From an uncultured Pelagibacteraceae bacterium (GTDB taxonomy: Bacteria; Pseudomonadota; Alphaproteobacteria; Pelagibacterales; Pelagibacteraceae), in the NCBI GenBank assembly GCA_902629935.1, contig CACOSU010000002.1:104704-168703 (forward strand): DNA of 64,000 bases, given 5' to 3'. The notes under the pieces were generated by a model. It saw only the letters and a program-made list of their open reading frames with translations. It made no database searches and was not told the origin of the DNA. The position numbers and the translations under genes are program-made. Shown here in pieces: positions 1 to 7,656 of this stretch. How positions within the stretch are numbered: the first letter of the stretch is position 1; every line of letters starts with the position of its first letter.

Positions 1-237
1 ATCTTGATTATTTATGGATACAACTTCATTAGGAATTTTATCATAAATTAAATATATTATTTTTTCTTTAAATTTTTGAAATTTCGTTTCATCAAATAAT
101 AATTTTCTAACTTCTCCCTTGTGATTATAAGTACTTTCAACAATTACAAAAAAATCTACATAATTATTAAGTACATTCAATCTAAGATCTAGTATCTGCT
201 CTTCATCAAAATACATAAAGCAGTCAAAAACTTTCAT
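1..237 (-). CDS. Glycosyltransferase family 17-like protein, N-terminal part (cut by window edge)
   Basis: This is the first 79 codons of a minus-strand gene that starts with ATG at 237 and runs off the left edge without a stop. The N-terminus reads MKVFDCFMYFDEEQILDLR, followed by a stretch ending FFVIVESTYNHKGE. That pattern is typical of GT17 (beta-1,4-N-acetylglucosaminyltransferase-like) proteins, which in bacteria usually belong to surface polysaccharide clusters. The catalytic region is outside the window, so donor and acceptor cannot be inferred. The gene is divergent from the phosphoribosyltransferase, with only 29 bases between the starts. The family call rests on the N-terminal motif alone. 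Confidence 0.7.
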   Translation of the reverse strand, partial: MKVFDCFMYFDEEQILDLRLNVLNNYVDFFVIVESTYNHKGEVRKLLFDETKFQKFKEKIIYLIYDKIPNEVVSINNQD

Positions 238-266
238 AATTTTTAATCTTTCTTAATTTTATATAT

Positions 267-800
267 ATGATAAGAAATTTTATGGCAGATAAATTAATTA
301 TCACTTTTGATGAATATACTAAAATTGTTGAAAAATTAGCAATACAAATTCATAAAAATTTTAATCCAACAGTTTTAGTTGGAATTATGAGAGGTGCAGC
401 TCCTATATTGGACATTCTTTCTAGAATTTTAAAACTTCCAATTGCTTATATTGTAATTCAAAGCTACTCAGGTGATGGTATGGAAGATAAGCAAGGAGAA
501 TTAATGTTTGCTAGAGAAATAAGTTCTTTGGCAAATAATAAAGATTTTAGCAAGGTGCTGTTAATCGATGATCTTTCGGATACTGGTCTTACACTAAATA
601 AAAGTATCGAATGGCTTAAAAATTATCCTCAAACTAAAAATTTCATTCAGGAAGTTAAAACAGCTTGTCTTTGGAAAAAAAAATCTTCGATCTTTGAACC
701 TGATTTTTGTTCAGTAAGATTAGACTCTGATCCATGGATTGTTCAACCAACTGAACACTATGAGGAACTATCAATTGAAGACTTAATAAAAAGAAATTAG
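267..800 (+). CDS. Xanthine/hypoxanthine-type phosphoribosyltransferase
   Basis: This is a type I phosphoribosyltransferase that would join a purine base to PRPP to give the nucleotide in the cytoplasm. Residues 97-109 (VLLIDDLSDTGLT) are the PRPP-binding motif with the DD pair. VGIMRGAAP near residues 38-46 is the pyrophosphate-binding loop. The length (177 aa) fits Gpt/Hpt-like salvage enzymes. The neighbour facing it is a purine permease, so the pair suggests purine uptake and salvage. The exact base (xanthine, guanine or hypoxanthine) cannot be read from sequence. The start is uncertain: an in-frame ATG at 282 (MADKLIITF) is equally plausible, and neither has a clear ribosome binding site. 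Confidence 0.85.
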   Translation: MIRNFMADKLIITFDEYTKIVEKLAIQIHKNFNPTVLVGIMRGAAPILDILSRILKLPIAYIVIQSYSGDGMEDKQGELMFAREISSLANNKDFSKVLLIDDLSDTGLTLNKSIEWLKNYPQTKNFIQEVKTACLWKKKSSIFEPDFCSVRLDSDPWIVQPTEHYEELSIEDLIKRN

Positions 801-830
801 TTAACAGGGCTAGAAATCTAGCCCTGTTAA
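801..830. terminator. Perfect 30-base palindrome, probable bidirectional terminator
   Basis: The 30 bases form a perfect inverted repeat: two 14-base arms around two central bases, with a GC-rich AGGGC/GCCCT core. It begins right after the TAG of the phosphoribosyltransferase and lies 8 bases from the stop of the convergent permease. Read from the permease side, the hairpin is followed by a T-rich stretch (CTAATTTCTTTTT). The other side lacks a run of T. It most likely ends transcription of both convergent genes. Confidence 0.8.
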
Positions 831-837
831 ATACTAT

Positions 838-2148
838 TTAGCTAACCGCAAAACTTACAACACTTAATATCGCAATAACCCATATTGCTGGAGAAGTGCT
901 TGAAAACTTTCCAGTAAATATTTTAATTAATGCATAAGAGACAAATGCTAAAGCAATTCCATTGCTTATACTATATGTTAAAGGCATTGCTATCATTGCT
1001 AAAATTGCAGGGGCAGATTCCGCAATATCATTCCATTCAATATCTGTTATATTTCTCACAAATAAAACAGAGACGAAAAGTAAAGCTGCACCATCAATTT
1101 GTTTCGGTAAACTAGTTGCTAGTGGAGCAAAAAATATACAAGCTAAAAATAAAACACCTATGACAAGCGAAGTCATACCTGTTTTACCACCTGCTTTTAC
1201 TCCAGCGCCAGATTCAACATAACTTGTAACCGTAGTTGTTCCCATCATCGCACCGGCAACTGTTCCAACACTGTCAGATAACATGGCTTTATTTATATCT
1301 TCAACTTTTCCATCTTTTCCAACTTTACCTGCAACGTTTGCAACTGAGGTTAAAGTTCCTGCAGTATCAAAAAAGTCTATAAACAACAAAGTAAATATTA
1401 CTGTAGACATCCCAGCAGTTAATGCAGCAGACAAATCAAACTCAAAAAGATAAGTCATTGGAGGTGGCGAACTTGCTAAACCATTAAATTTGGCAAGACC
1501 AGCGGCCCAAGCAATAATACTAAATACCAAAATACCAATTATGATATTTCCTCTTATATTCATTTTTTCCATCACAATTATTGCAATGAATGTTGCACAA
1601 CCTAATAAAACCAGTGGATTACTTAAATCACCAAGTCTTACAAGAGTTACTGGATCATCAACTACCACTTCCATAATTTGTAATCCAATGATAGCAAGAA
1701 ATAAACCTATTCCAGCACCAATACCTAGTTTTAAACTTTTAGGTATTGAGTTAATTAACCAAGCTCTAATAGGTGTAAGAGATATTATTAAGAACAATAC
1801 CCCTGCAACTAATACTGCTCCCAAAGCCTCTTGAGGTGAGTAACCCATTCCAGCACAAACTCCAAAAGCAACGAAAGCATTAATACCCATGCCCGGTGCA
1901 AGGCCTATTGGCCAAGTTTTTCCATAAAAGGCCATTATGAAACAGGCTAAAGCTGTTGCTAATATAGTTGCCGTATAAACTGCGCCGAAATCAAAGAAAC
2001 CTTTTTCGGGGCCGGCGAATTCTCCCGATAAGATAAACGGATTTAAAAACATGATATAAGCCATAGTCAAAAACGTTGTTGTTCCTGCTATTACTTCTGT
2101 TTTAAAATCAGTTTTGTGTTTTTTATAATTAAAATAATTATCAAGCAT
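838..2148 (-). CDS. AzgA-like NCS2 purine permease
   Basis: This is an inner-membrane proton-coupled transporter of the NCS2 family, closest in pattern to the adenine/guanine/hypoxanthine (AzgA) branch. Its N-terminus carries TEVIAGTTTFLTMAYIMFLN, followed by about a dozen hydrophobic segments. The family motif region FIDFFDTAGTLTSVAN lies in the middle of the protein. I place the start at the ATG at 2148 (MLDNYFNYKKH) because AGGAGG ends 5 bases upstream and homologues begin this way. An in-frame ATG at 2187 would add 13 residues. The product is 436 aa, normal for the family. A hairpin covers the ribosome binding site (see 2151-2170). It converges on a phosphoribosyltransferase, fitting purine salvage. 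Substrate preference is inferred from family only. Confidence 0.88.
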   Translation of the reverse strand: MLDNYFNYKKHKTDFKTEVIAGTTTFLTMAYIMFLNPFILSGEFAGPEKGFFDFGAVYTATILATALACFIMAFYGKTWPIGLAPGMGINAFVAFGVCAGMGYSPQEALGAVLVAGVLFLIISLTPIRAWLINSIPKSLKLGIGAGIGLFLAIIGLQIMEVVVDDPVTLVRLGDLSNPLVLLGCATFIAIIVMEKMNIRGNIIIGILVFSIIAWAAGLAKFNGLASSPPPMTYLFEFDLSAALTAGMSTVIFTLLFIDFFDTAGTLTSVANVAGKVGKDGKVEDINKAMLSDSVGTVAGAMMGTTTVTSYVESGAGVKAGGKTGMTSLVIGVLFLACIFFAPLATSLPKQIDGAALLFVSVLFVRNITDIEWNDIAESAPAILAMIAMPLTYSISNGIALAFVSYALIKIFTGKFSSTSPAIWVIAILSVVSFAVS

Positions 2149-2150
2149 TT

Positions 2151-2170
2151 GTCCTCCTAATAATGGAGGA
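2151..2170 (-). promoter_or_regulatory. Hairpin that would sequester the permease ribosome binding site
   Basis: On the minus strand TCCTCC (2170-2165) is followed by a 7-base loop and GGAGGA (2157-2152). The second arm is the Shine-Dalgarno sequence of the permease. Pairing is perfect over 6 bp and would block initiation at 2148. No purine-riboswitch core could be recognised in the roughly 100 bases upstream. An alternative start at 2187 lies just upstream, so ribosomes initiating there would melt the hairpin. Confidence 0.5.
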
Positions 2171-2274
2171 TTATTCGATTCTATCATAAAATACTCTCTT
2201 TAAGTCTAGTTTATTCACAATATTCAACTTAGAAGTTTATATTTATGCCATAATTGTCCTGTTAGAATGGTCTA

Positions 2275-2580
2275 ATGAAAAGCTTAATAACTATTATTAT
2301 TTTAATAATTTTTTCCTCATTTTTGGTAGGCTGTCAAGCTGTCAAAGACAAAACAGACGATATTGTTGAAAAAGAAAATGAAAAATTAAGCAAATTTTTG
2401 GGGAAATCTTCTGGTGAACTACAAATGGAACTTGGAAAGCCTGATGAAGATTTTAAAAACGCAAAGGGAAATTTTGAACTAGTTTATAATAGTAAGAAGT
2501 ATCTTGTCCCCTGTGAAAGAAGATTTGAAATAAATTCTAAAAATATTGTAATTGGTTTTGTTTCTAATGGATGTTTTTAG
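2275..2580 (+). CDS. Small predicted outer-membrane lipoprotein
   Basis: A 101-aa protein with a classic lipoprotein signal: Met-Lys, a hydrophobic core, then LVGC with Cys20 as the likely lipidated residue. The mature part is short and charged, beginning with a helical stretch (about residues 25-45). The segment LSKFLGKSSGELQMELGKPD resembles the small-lipoprotein fold seen in SmpA/BamE-type proteins, where a helix pair precedes a beta sheet. Two further cysteines occur (in VPCERR and at the C-terminal NGCF) and could form a disulfide in the periplasm. The function is unknown and the BamE comparison is only a pattern impression. It converges on hsp20, with a hairpin between them. Confidence 0.75.
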   Translation: MKSLITIIILIIFSSFLVGCQAVKDKTDDIVEKENEKLSKFLGKSSGELQMELGKPDEDFKNAKGNFELVYNSKKYLVPCERRFEINSKNIVIGFVSNGCF

Positions 2581-2585
2581 CGATA

Positions 2586-2610
2586 CTTGCGAGGAAAATA
2601 TCCCCGCAAG
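2586..2610. terminator. Hairpin between convergent lipoprotein and hsp20 genes
   Basis: CTTGCG and CGCAAG form a 6-bp stem, followed by one A/C mismatch and two more G-C pairs around an AT-rich loop. It is positioned 6 bases after one stop and 12 before the other. There is no long T tract on either side, so termination strength is uncertain. Confidence 0.6.
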
Positions 2611-2621
2611 CAAGGTTAAAC

Positions 2622-3068
2622 TTATCTAATTTCAATAAGTTTTTTCTTTTTATGTTCTGGAATTATTCTTTCACATGATATTGTTAAAAGCCCATCTTTA
2701 AGTTCAGCACCATTTACTTTTACATCATCAGCAATAGTGAATGATCTTGCAAATTGTCTTTGAGAAATACCTTTATGAATAATTTCTCCATTAACATCAC
2801 TGTCCTCAGACTTATTAACTTGTTTTGTTCTAACCGTTAATAAGTTGTCCTCGAATTCAACCTCAACATCTTTTTTGCTAAAGCCAGCTAATGCTACTTC
2901 AATTGCATAGTTGTCTTTGCCTGTCTTTCTGATGTTGTATGGTGGATAATTTGACTGCATCGTCAAATTCCCGTTTCCCAACATATTTTCAAATTGGTCA
3001 AACATATCATCAAAACCAATTGAAAAAGGTCTAAGTGAGTTAAATATAGATAAATCCTTACTCGTCAT
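2622..3068 (-). CDS. Small heat-shock protein, Hsp20/IbpA type
   Basis: A cytoplasmic ATP-independent holdase that binds unfolding proteins until DnaK or GroEL can refold them. The 148 residues start with an IbpA-like N-terminus (SLRPFSIGFDDMFDQFENML). An alpha-crystallin domain of roughly residues 42-138 follows. It includes YAIEVALAGFSKKDVEVEFE and the strand KDGLLTISCERIIPE. The C-terminus ends KKKLIEIR, where the IEI motif is the usual oligomer contact. AGGAGG precedes the ATG at a good distance. A sigma-32-type promoter lies upstream (3128-3155), so heat induction is expected. Convergent with a small lipoprotein. Confidence 0.95.
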   Translation of the reverse strand: MTSKDLSIFNSLRPFSIGFDDMFDQFENMLGNGNLTMQSNYPPYNIRKTGKDNYAIEVALAGFSKKDVEVEFEDNLLTVRTKQVNKSEDSDVNGEIIHKGISQRQFARSFTIADDVKVNGAELKDGLLTISCERIIPEHKKKKLIEIR

Positions 3069-3127
3069 AATATCCTCCTTTGTTAAGCAAGTTTATTTAT
3101 TAAGCCCCATTAGGCGACTTACTAGGT

Positions 3128-3155
3128 ATATGGGAATTAATTAGTTTTTTTCAAG
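3128..3155 (-). promoter_or_regulatory. Sigma-32 (RpoH)-type promoter of hsp20
   Basis: On the minus strand CTTGAAA (3155-3149) and TCCCATAT (3135-3128) are separated by 13 bases. This closely matches the heat-shock consensus CTTGAAA-N11-16-CCCCATNT. Transcription would start near 3120, about 50 bases before the hsp20 ATG. The leader contains an imperfect stem-loop (about 3121-3101) that might add thermometer-like control, which is speculative. The groESL promoter has the same spacing. Confidence 0.8.
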
Positions 3156-3167
3156 GTTGAAAATGTA

Positions 3168-5243
3168 CTAAATTTTTTTAGAAATTTTTAATGCAAATGC
3201 ATAGTCAATAGCAATATCTTCTATTGCGCCATCTCTTCCAGATTTTCCACCATGACCAGCATTCATTTCTGTTTTTAAAAGAAGTAAATTATTATCAGTT
3301 TTGTAATCCCTAAGTTTTGCAGTAAATTTTGCTGGCTCATCAAATAAAACTCTATTGTCACTTAAACTGGTTGTAATCAAGATATGTGGATAATCCATTT
3401 TCTTAATATTATTATAAGGAGCATATGAAAAAATGTAATCAAAGTGTTCTTTGTTCTCTTTTGCATTTCCAAATTCGTCAAATTCTCCCACGGTCAAAGG
3501 TAAAGAGTGATCAAGATTTGTTGTTAAAGAATCTACAAAAGGAACAGCCATAATAATTCCTAAAAATAATTCAGGAGATTGATTGACTACAGCACCCATT
3601 AACAATCCTCCAGCTGATCCACCCATTCCAATAATATTTCCTTTTGACGTATAATCCTTTTCGATCAAGTACTTTGCTGCGTAAATATAATCTTCAAAAG
3701 TATTTTTTTTATTTGTTAATTTTCCCTCTTTCCACCATTTCATACCTTTTTCCATACCACCTCTGATATGAGCTGTAGCCCAAATTATATCTCTATTTAT
3801 AAGACTTAATCTTGTGGAAGAAAAACTTGGGGACATCGAATTTCCATAAGATCCATATCCATATAATAAAACATTTGCAGACCCATCAATTTTTGTGTTT
3901 TTGTGTCTTGTGATTGTTAATGGGACCATTCTTCCATCATGAGATTTAAACTCAACTCTCTCAACAATATAGTCATCTTTATTATGACCAGAAGGAATTT
4001 CTTGCTCTTTTACAAGTTCTTTAGACTTAGTTGCTAAATTATACTTATATACTCTAGAAGGAGTTTTGGGTGATGAATATCCTAAATAGACCTCATCTGT
4101 ATTTCTATCTTTTTGAATTAAGGTAAGTCCTGGGACATAAACACTCTCATCAGAAAAATTTAATTCTTCCTCTAAATTCGTAGAAATATTTTTAACAAAC
4201 AGTTTATCTAAAGCTCCTGATGTTTCGCTACGAATTATCCAATTTTGAAGAAATGTTAATCCACCAACCAAAACCTCATCTTTAGCTAATATAAATGGTT
4301 TCCAATCCTGTGTTTCCAAATTTTCACAAATATCTATTTTAAAATCTTCAGCATTTTTGTTTGTATGATTGTAAAATTTACTATCCCATGAGCTGATAGA
4401 ATAAAGAACACCTCTTTCCCTTTTGATAATGAGTTTTGGCGATGGATTTTCTTCATTTGACTCAAAATAATATTGTTCTGAGGTATTATGGTCAGAAGTA
4501 TTTATAAAATAATACTTTTCATCTGAGCTTATTCCTATCCCAACTGTAAAAGCCTCACTTTTTTCCTCAAAGATTAATTCATCTTCATCATTAAAATTTC
4601 CTATTTTGTGTCTGTAAATTTTTCTTGCTCTATGATTTTCATCAAGTTTTGAATAAAATATATATTTATCATCTAAACTAAAGGTAATCCCACCTGATGT
4701 TTCTGTAATTTCTTTTGAAATAATTTTTTTTGATTTTATATCTCTTATATAAATCGTATAATATTCAGAACCTTTAATATCTAAAGAGTATCCTAGATAT
4801 TTATCATTATTACTTACCTCTAAATCTCCTACACCAAAATACTCTGTTTGTAGTTTTTCTTTTTCTTTATCACCATTCCATATTTCCTCTATTTCTTCCG
4901 AGCCAATTTTTTTTCTCAGTTTTATAGAATAATTTCCTTTAGTTGTTGTTTTTGTCCAGTATTCATATGTGTGATCTTTGTAAGGTAAAGATTCATCATC
5001 TAATTTTATTCTACCTTTAATTTCATCAAATAATTTTTTTTGAATATTTTTTGTATTCTTTAAATGAAAGTCTGCATAAGTATTCTCTTCTTGTAGGTAC
5101 TTCTTAACTTCAGGATCAAGTTTAGATTTATCTTTTAGAACTTCCAAAATATTCTTTTGATGAATCCAGCTATAATTATCTTCCCATTCAATATTGTGAC
5201 AAGATTTTATCTCTAGTTTTTTTTTAAGTTGTGGTACTTTCAT
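3168..5243 (-). CDS. ptrB: Oligopeptidase B (S9A prolyl oligopeptidase family)
   Basis: A cytosolic serine peptidase that cuts short peptides after basic residues. The 691-aa protein has the N-terminal beta-propeller region (about residues 70-400), which restricts access to small substrates. The alpha/beta hydrolase domain follows. The triad is visible: Ser543 in GGSAGG, Asp629 in SDNRVLFDEPAK, and His664 in GHGGKSGR. The last motif is characteristic of oligopeptidase B rather than prolyl oligopeptidase. Length is typical. The start ATG at 5243 is 15 bases from the start of the divergent J-domain gene, so their promoters must overlap or lie in coding sequence. Confidence 0.95.
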   Translation of the reverse strand: MKVPQLKKKLEIKSCHNIEWEDNYSWIHQKNILEVLKDKSKLDPEVKKYLQEENTYADFHLKNTKNIQKKLFDEIKGRIKLDDESLPYKDHTYEYWTKTTTKGNYSIKLRKKIGSEEIEEIWNGDKEKEKLQTEYFGVGDLEVSNNDKYLGYSLDIKGSEYYTIYIRDIKSKKIISKEITETSGGITFSLDDKYIFYSKLDENHRARKIYRHKIGNFNDEDELIFEEKSEAFTVGIGISSDEKYYFINTSDHNTSEQYYFESNEENPSPKLIIKRERGVLYSISSWDSKFYNHTNKNAEDFKIDICENLETQDWKPFILAKDEVLVGGLTFLQNWIIRSETSGALDKLFVKNISTNLEEELNFSDESVYVPGLTLIQKDRNTDEVYLGYSSPKTPSRVYKYNLATKSKELVKEQEIPSGHNKDDYIVERVEFKSHDGRMVPLTITRHKNTKIDGSANVLLYGYGSYGNSMSPSFSSTRLSLINRDIIWATAHIRGGMEKGMKWWKEGKLTNKKNTFEDYIYAAKYLIEKDYTSKGNIIGMGGSAGGLLMGAVVNQSPELFLGIIMAVPFVDSLTTNLDHSLPLTVGEFDEFGNAKENKEHFDYIFSYAPYNNIKKMDYPHILITTSLSDNRVLFDEPAKFTAKLRDYKTDNNLLLLKTEMNAGHGGKSGRDGAIEDIAIDYAFALKISKKI

Positions 5244-5258
5244 TTTAATAGGAAATAT

Positions 5259-5762
5259 ATGAATATTATAATTTATACACTCATAATTTTAATTATCTTA
5301 TATTTTTTATTAAGGTGGTGGTCCAGCATTTCTCCAAAAAAAATGTCAAAAAGTGTTAGACTAATTACAATATTTTTATTAGCAATTCTTGCAATTTTGT
5401 TCGCTGTGGGCGGAAAATTTTTATTAACATTACCACTGACTTTAGCAAGTTTAGCATTAGTTAAATTGAAAGGCTTATCTTTAATTCAGTTGATTTCATT
5501 ATATAGGCTTATTCAGACACTTAGAAATAGTGGTAGATTTTCATTTAATACTTCACAAAATAATAATTCAGGCAATTTATCTGTTTCTGAAGCATATAAA
5601 ATTTTAAATTTAGATATTAACAAAAAACCAACCAAAGAATTAGTTAATAAAGCATATCAAAAAATTCAAAAAAAAATACATCCAGATGTGTCTCCAGAAA
5701 CGACAAGATTGTCAGCTATTGTTAATGAGGCAAAAGATATAGTTATAAAAGATATTTCTTAA
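5259..5762 (+). CDS. Membrane-anchored J-domain (DnaJ-like) protein
   Basis: A 167-aa co-chaperone-like protein. The N-terminus holds one hydrophobic segment (about residues 2-20) and a second hydrophobic region (about 35-75). The C-terminal third is a J-domain-like helical hairpin with the HPD motif in KKIHPDVSPETT. Proteins of this layout resemble Tim14/Pam18-type DnaJ proteins of alphaproteobacteria, which stimulate DnaK at a membrane; the partner here is unknown. I chose the ATG at 5259 because AGGAAA lies just upstream. An extended reading from 5229 would overlap the ptrB start. Its stop codon interlocks with that of the convergent GT9 gene. Confidence 0.85.
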   Translation: MNIIIYTLIILIILYFLLRWWSSISPKKMSKSVRLITIFLLAILAILFAVGGKFLLTLPLTLASLALVKLKGLSLIQLISLYRLIQTLRNSGRFSFNTSQNNNSGNLSVSEAYKILNLDINKKPTKELVNKAYQKIQKKIHPDVSPETTRLSAIVNEAKDIVIKDIS

Positions 5763-6721
5763 TTAATTAATGAAACAAACTTATCGAAAATTTTTTCTGG
5801 ATTAATTTTATCTTTTCCAAGAGTGTCATGAGTAACAGTAGTTTCACCATCTGGTATTATTGGATACATATTTGAACTATAAGATCCATAAATTAAAGGT
5901 GTATCTGCCATTAAAGTAATTGTTTTTACACCTAGTGCCGAGGATAGATGTGCAAATCCAGTATCATTGCATATAGAAATATTACAATTTTTTATTATTG
6001 GTAAAATTTCTGCAATAGTTAAATCATCTAAAGGAAAACATTTTTCTTTAAATTTTGAATTATATATTTCACTTAAAATTTTTTGTTCTCCTTCATTTTT
6101 GCCTGTTGCTAAAAAAAATTTACATTTATTTTTTTTCTCGATTTTTTCCATAACTTTAAGAAATGTACTAGAGGGAATTCTTTTTGTAGGACCAGAGCCA
6201 CCTATACCTAGTAAAATATTTATATCATCTTTACTAATTTTATATTTAATCATTGACTGATAAATTAAATTATTTTCTAGTCGAATTTCAGGATTGTCAT
6301 TAGTTTCCATATCTAATTTGTCTTTAATTAATTTTTTAGCTGGTTTAGTGATATGTTGTTTTTGTTTTTTAAATAAAGGGTATTGATTTATATCTTTAAT
6401 ACCAGCCAACCTTGCGATTAAATTAAATCTTAGAGAGGAATTAAATATAAATACTTTTTCAAAATTATATTTTTTGATATCGCTTACTATCTTGAAGAAA
6501 CCTAATATTCCATCATGTCTTTCATTTTTTTTGTTATCTCTTTTCAGGTAAATAATATTATCAATATAATTTGTATAATTTAAAATTTCGTTTGCCTTAG
6601 AGTTCTCTTTTACCAATAAACTTACAGGTGAATTGAATTTTTTTGATATAGCCTTTATAAAAGGAAGAAAAATTACAGTATCACCAATACCCATTCTATT
6701 TTGAATAGCTAATATTTTCAT
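5759..6721 (-). CDS. Glycosyltransferase family 9 (heptosyltransferase-like)
   Basis: A GT-B fold transferase of the ADP-heptose:LPS type, expected to act on the cytoplasmic face of the inner membrane in lipopolysaccharide core assembly. The N-terminal Rossmann half begins MKILAIQNRMGIGDTVIFLP, as in family 9. The nucleotide-sugar half contains ILLGIGGSGPTKRIP near residues 164-178 and ICNDTGFAHLSSALGVKTI near 250-268, the family signature. The length (320 aa) is typical. Its exact sugar is not readable from sequence. It is divergent from the DapA-like gene with a 49-base AT-rich gap. No LPS cluster surrounds it; the lipid A genes are 23 kb away. Confidence 0.88.
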   Translation of the reverse strand: MKILAIQNRMGIGDTVIFLPFIKAISKKFNSPVSLLVKENSKANEILNYTNYIDNIIYLKRDNKKNERHDGILGFFKIVSDIKKYNFEKVFIFNSSLRFNLIARLAGIKDINQYPLFKKQKQHITKPAKKLIKDKLDMETNDNPEIRLENNLIYQSMIKYKISKDDINILLGIGGSGPTKRIPSSTFLKVMEKIEKKNKCKFFLATGKNEGEQKILSEIYNSKFKEKCFPLDDLTIAEILPIIKNCNISICNDTGFAHLSSALGVKTITLMADTPLIYGSYSSNMYPIIPDGETTVTHDTLGKDKINPEKIFDKFVSLIN

Positions 6722-6770
6722 AGTTAATTTATAAACTTTACTAATTTATATTTTTATATAAATTTTTATT

Positions 6771-7655
6771 ATGAGTAAAATTAAAGGCATTTATGCGGCT
6801 TCAATGTCTGTTTTAAATGACGATTTAACACTGAATATTAAAAAAACCATTCAACATGCTGAAATGGTTATTGAAAATGGTTGTCATGGAGCTGCTATAT
6901 TTGGAAGTACAGGACAGGCGCAACTTGTATCAGTTTCTGAAAAAATTAATTTATTAAACCATTTAACGTCAAGCAAGTACAAAGAAAAGTATATCATCGG
7001 TACAGGATTAAATTCATTGGGTGAAACAATAAACCTAATGAGAGTCTCAAAATCTTTGGATTTTAATAAATTTTTAATTATGCCACCTGCTTATTACAAG
7101 TATGAAGACAAAGAAGTAATAGAATTTTATAGTAAATTAGTTCAGGCTATTCCAGATTGTGAAATAGTGCTTTATAATTTTGAAAAGTTGTGTGGATATA
7201 AATTTAGTATTAGTTGCGTAGAAGAACTTGTAAAAAAATACCCTAAAAATATTATTGGTGTTAAAGATAGTACTTATAATCTTTTTGAAAATTTAAAAAT
7301 TAACAATTTTTCAGTCTTACCTGGTTCAGAGTCGAAATTATTTAAAGGTCTCCAATTAGGCTGTTCAGGTATAATTACTGCCACATGTAATGCTACGGCT
7401 AAATTAGCAAGAAAAGTTTATGATGATTTTAATAATGGAAATGAACAGACTGTAAATCAAAATCTTTGTGATGTAAGAGCTGAGTTTGAAAAATATAATT
7501 TAATTTCTGGTTTACATACTTTTTTTGGTAAAAATGATAAATGCTATAGAAATCTTTTACCCCCTCTAAGTATTTTGAATTCTAAAGATGAAAAAGATAT
7601 AATTAATAATCTTGAGAAGTTGAATTTCTCATTAAACAACTCTATGGCTGCTTAA
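6771..7655 (+). CDS. DapA/N-acetylneuraminate lyase family Schiff-base aldolase
   Basis: A TIM-barrel class I aldolase of the DHDPS/NAL superfamily. Lys165 in IIGVKDSTY is the Schiff-base lysine and Tyr135 in LYNFEKL the conserved tyrosine. The substrate-binding loop reads GSTGQ (residues 45-49) instead of the GTTGE of true dihydrodipicolinate synthase. The tyrosine is followed by NF rather than NxP. These differences argue against the lysine-pathway enzyme and for another 2-oxo-acid aldolase or dehydratase; the substrate is unknown. The stop is one base from the cfa start, so the two are probably co-transcribed, though a biochemical link is not obvious. Confidence 0.85.
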   Translation: MSKIKGIYAASMSVLNDDLTLNIKKTIQHAEMVIENGCHGAAIFGSTGQAQLVSVSEKINLLNHLTSSKYKEKYIIGTGLNSLGETINLMRVSKSLDFNKFLIMPPAYYKYEDKEVIEFYSKLVQAIPDCEIVLYNFEKLCGYKFSISCVEELVKKYPKNIIGVKDSTYNLFENLKINNFSVLPGSESKLFKGLQLGCSGIITATCNATAKLARKVYDDFNNGNEQTVNQNLCDVRAEFEKYNLISGLHTFFGKNDKCYRNLLPPLSILNSKDEKDIINNLEKLNFSLNNSMAA

Positions 7656-7656
7656 T

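Noticed and set aside
962..1222. Plus-strand ORFs opposite the purine permease
   Set aside because: They lie wholly inside the permease in the antisense frame, with no family features, and are typical shadow frames in AT-rich DNA.
2171..2274. Possible purine riboswitch in the permease leader
   Set aside because: None of the conserved purine-riboswitch core sequences are visible; only the hairpin at the ribosome binding site is supported.
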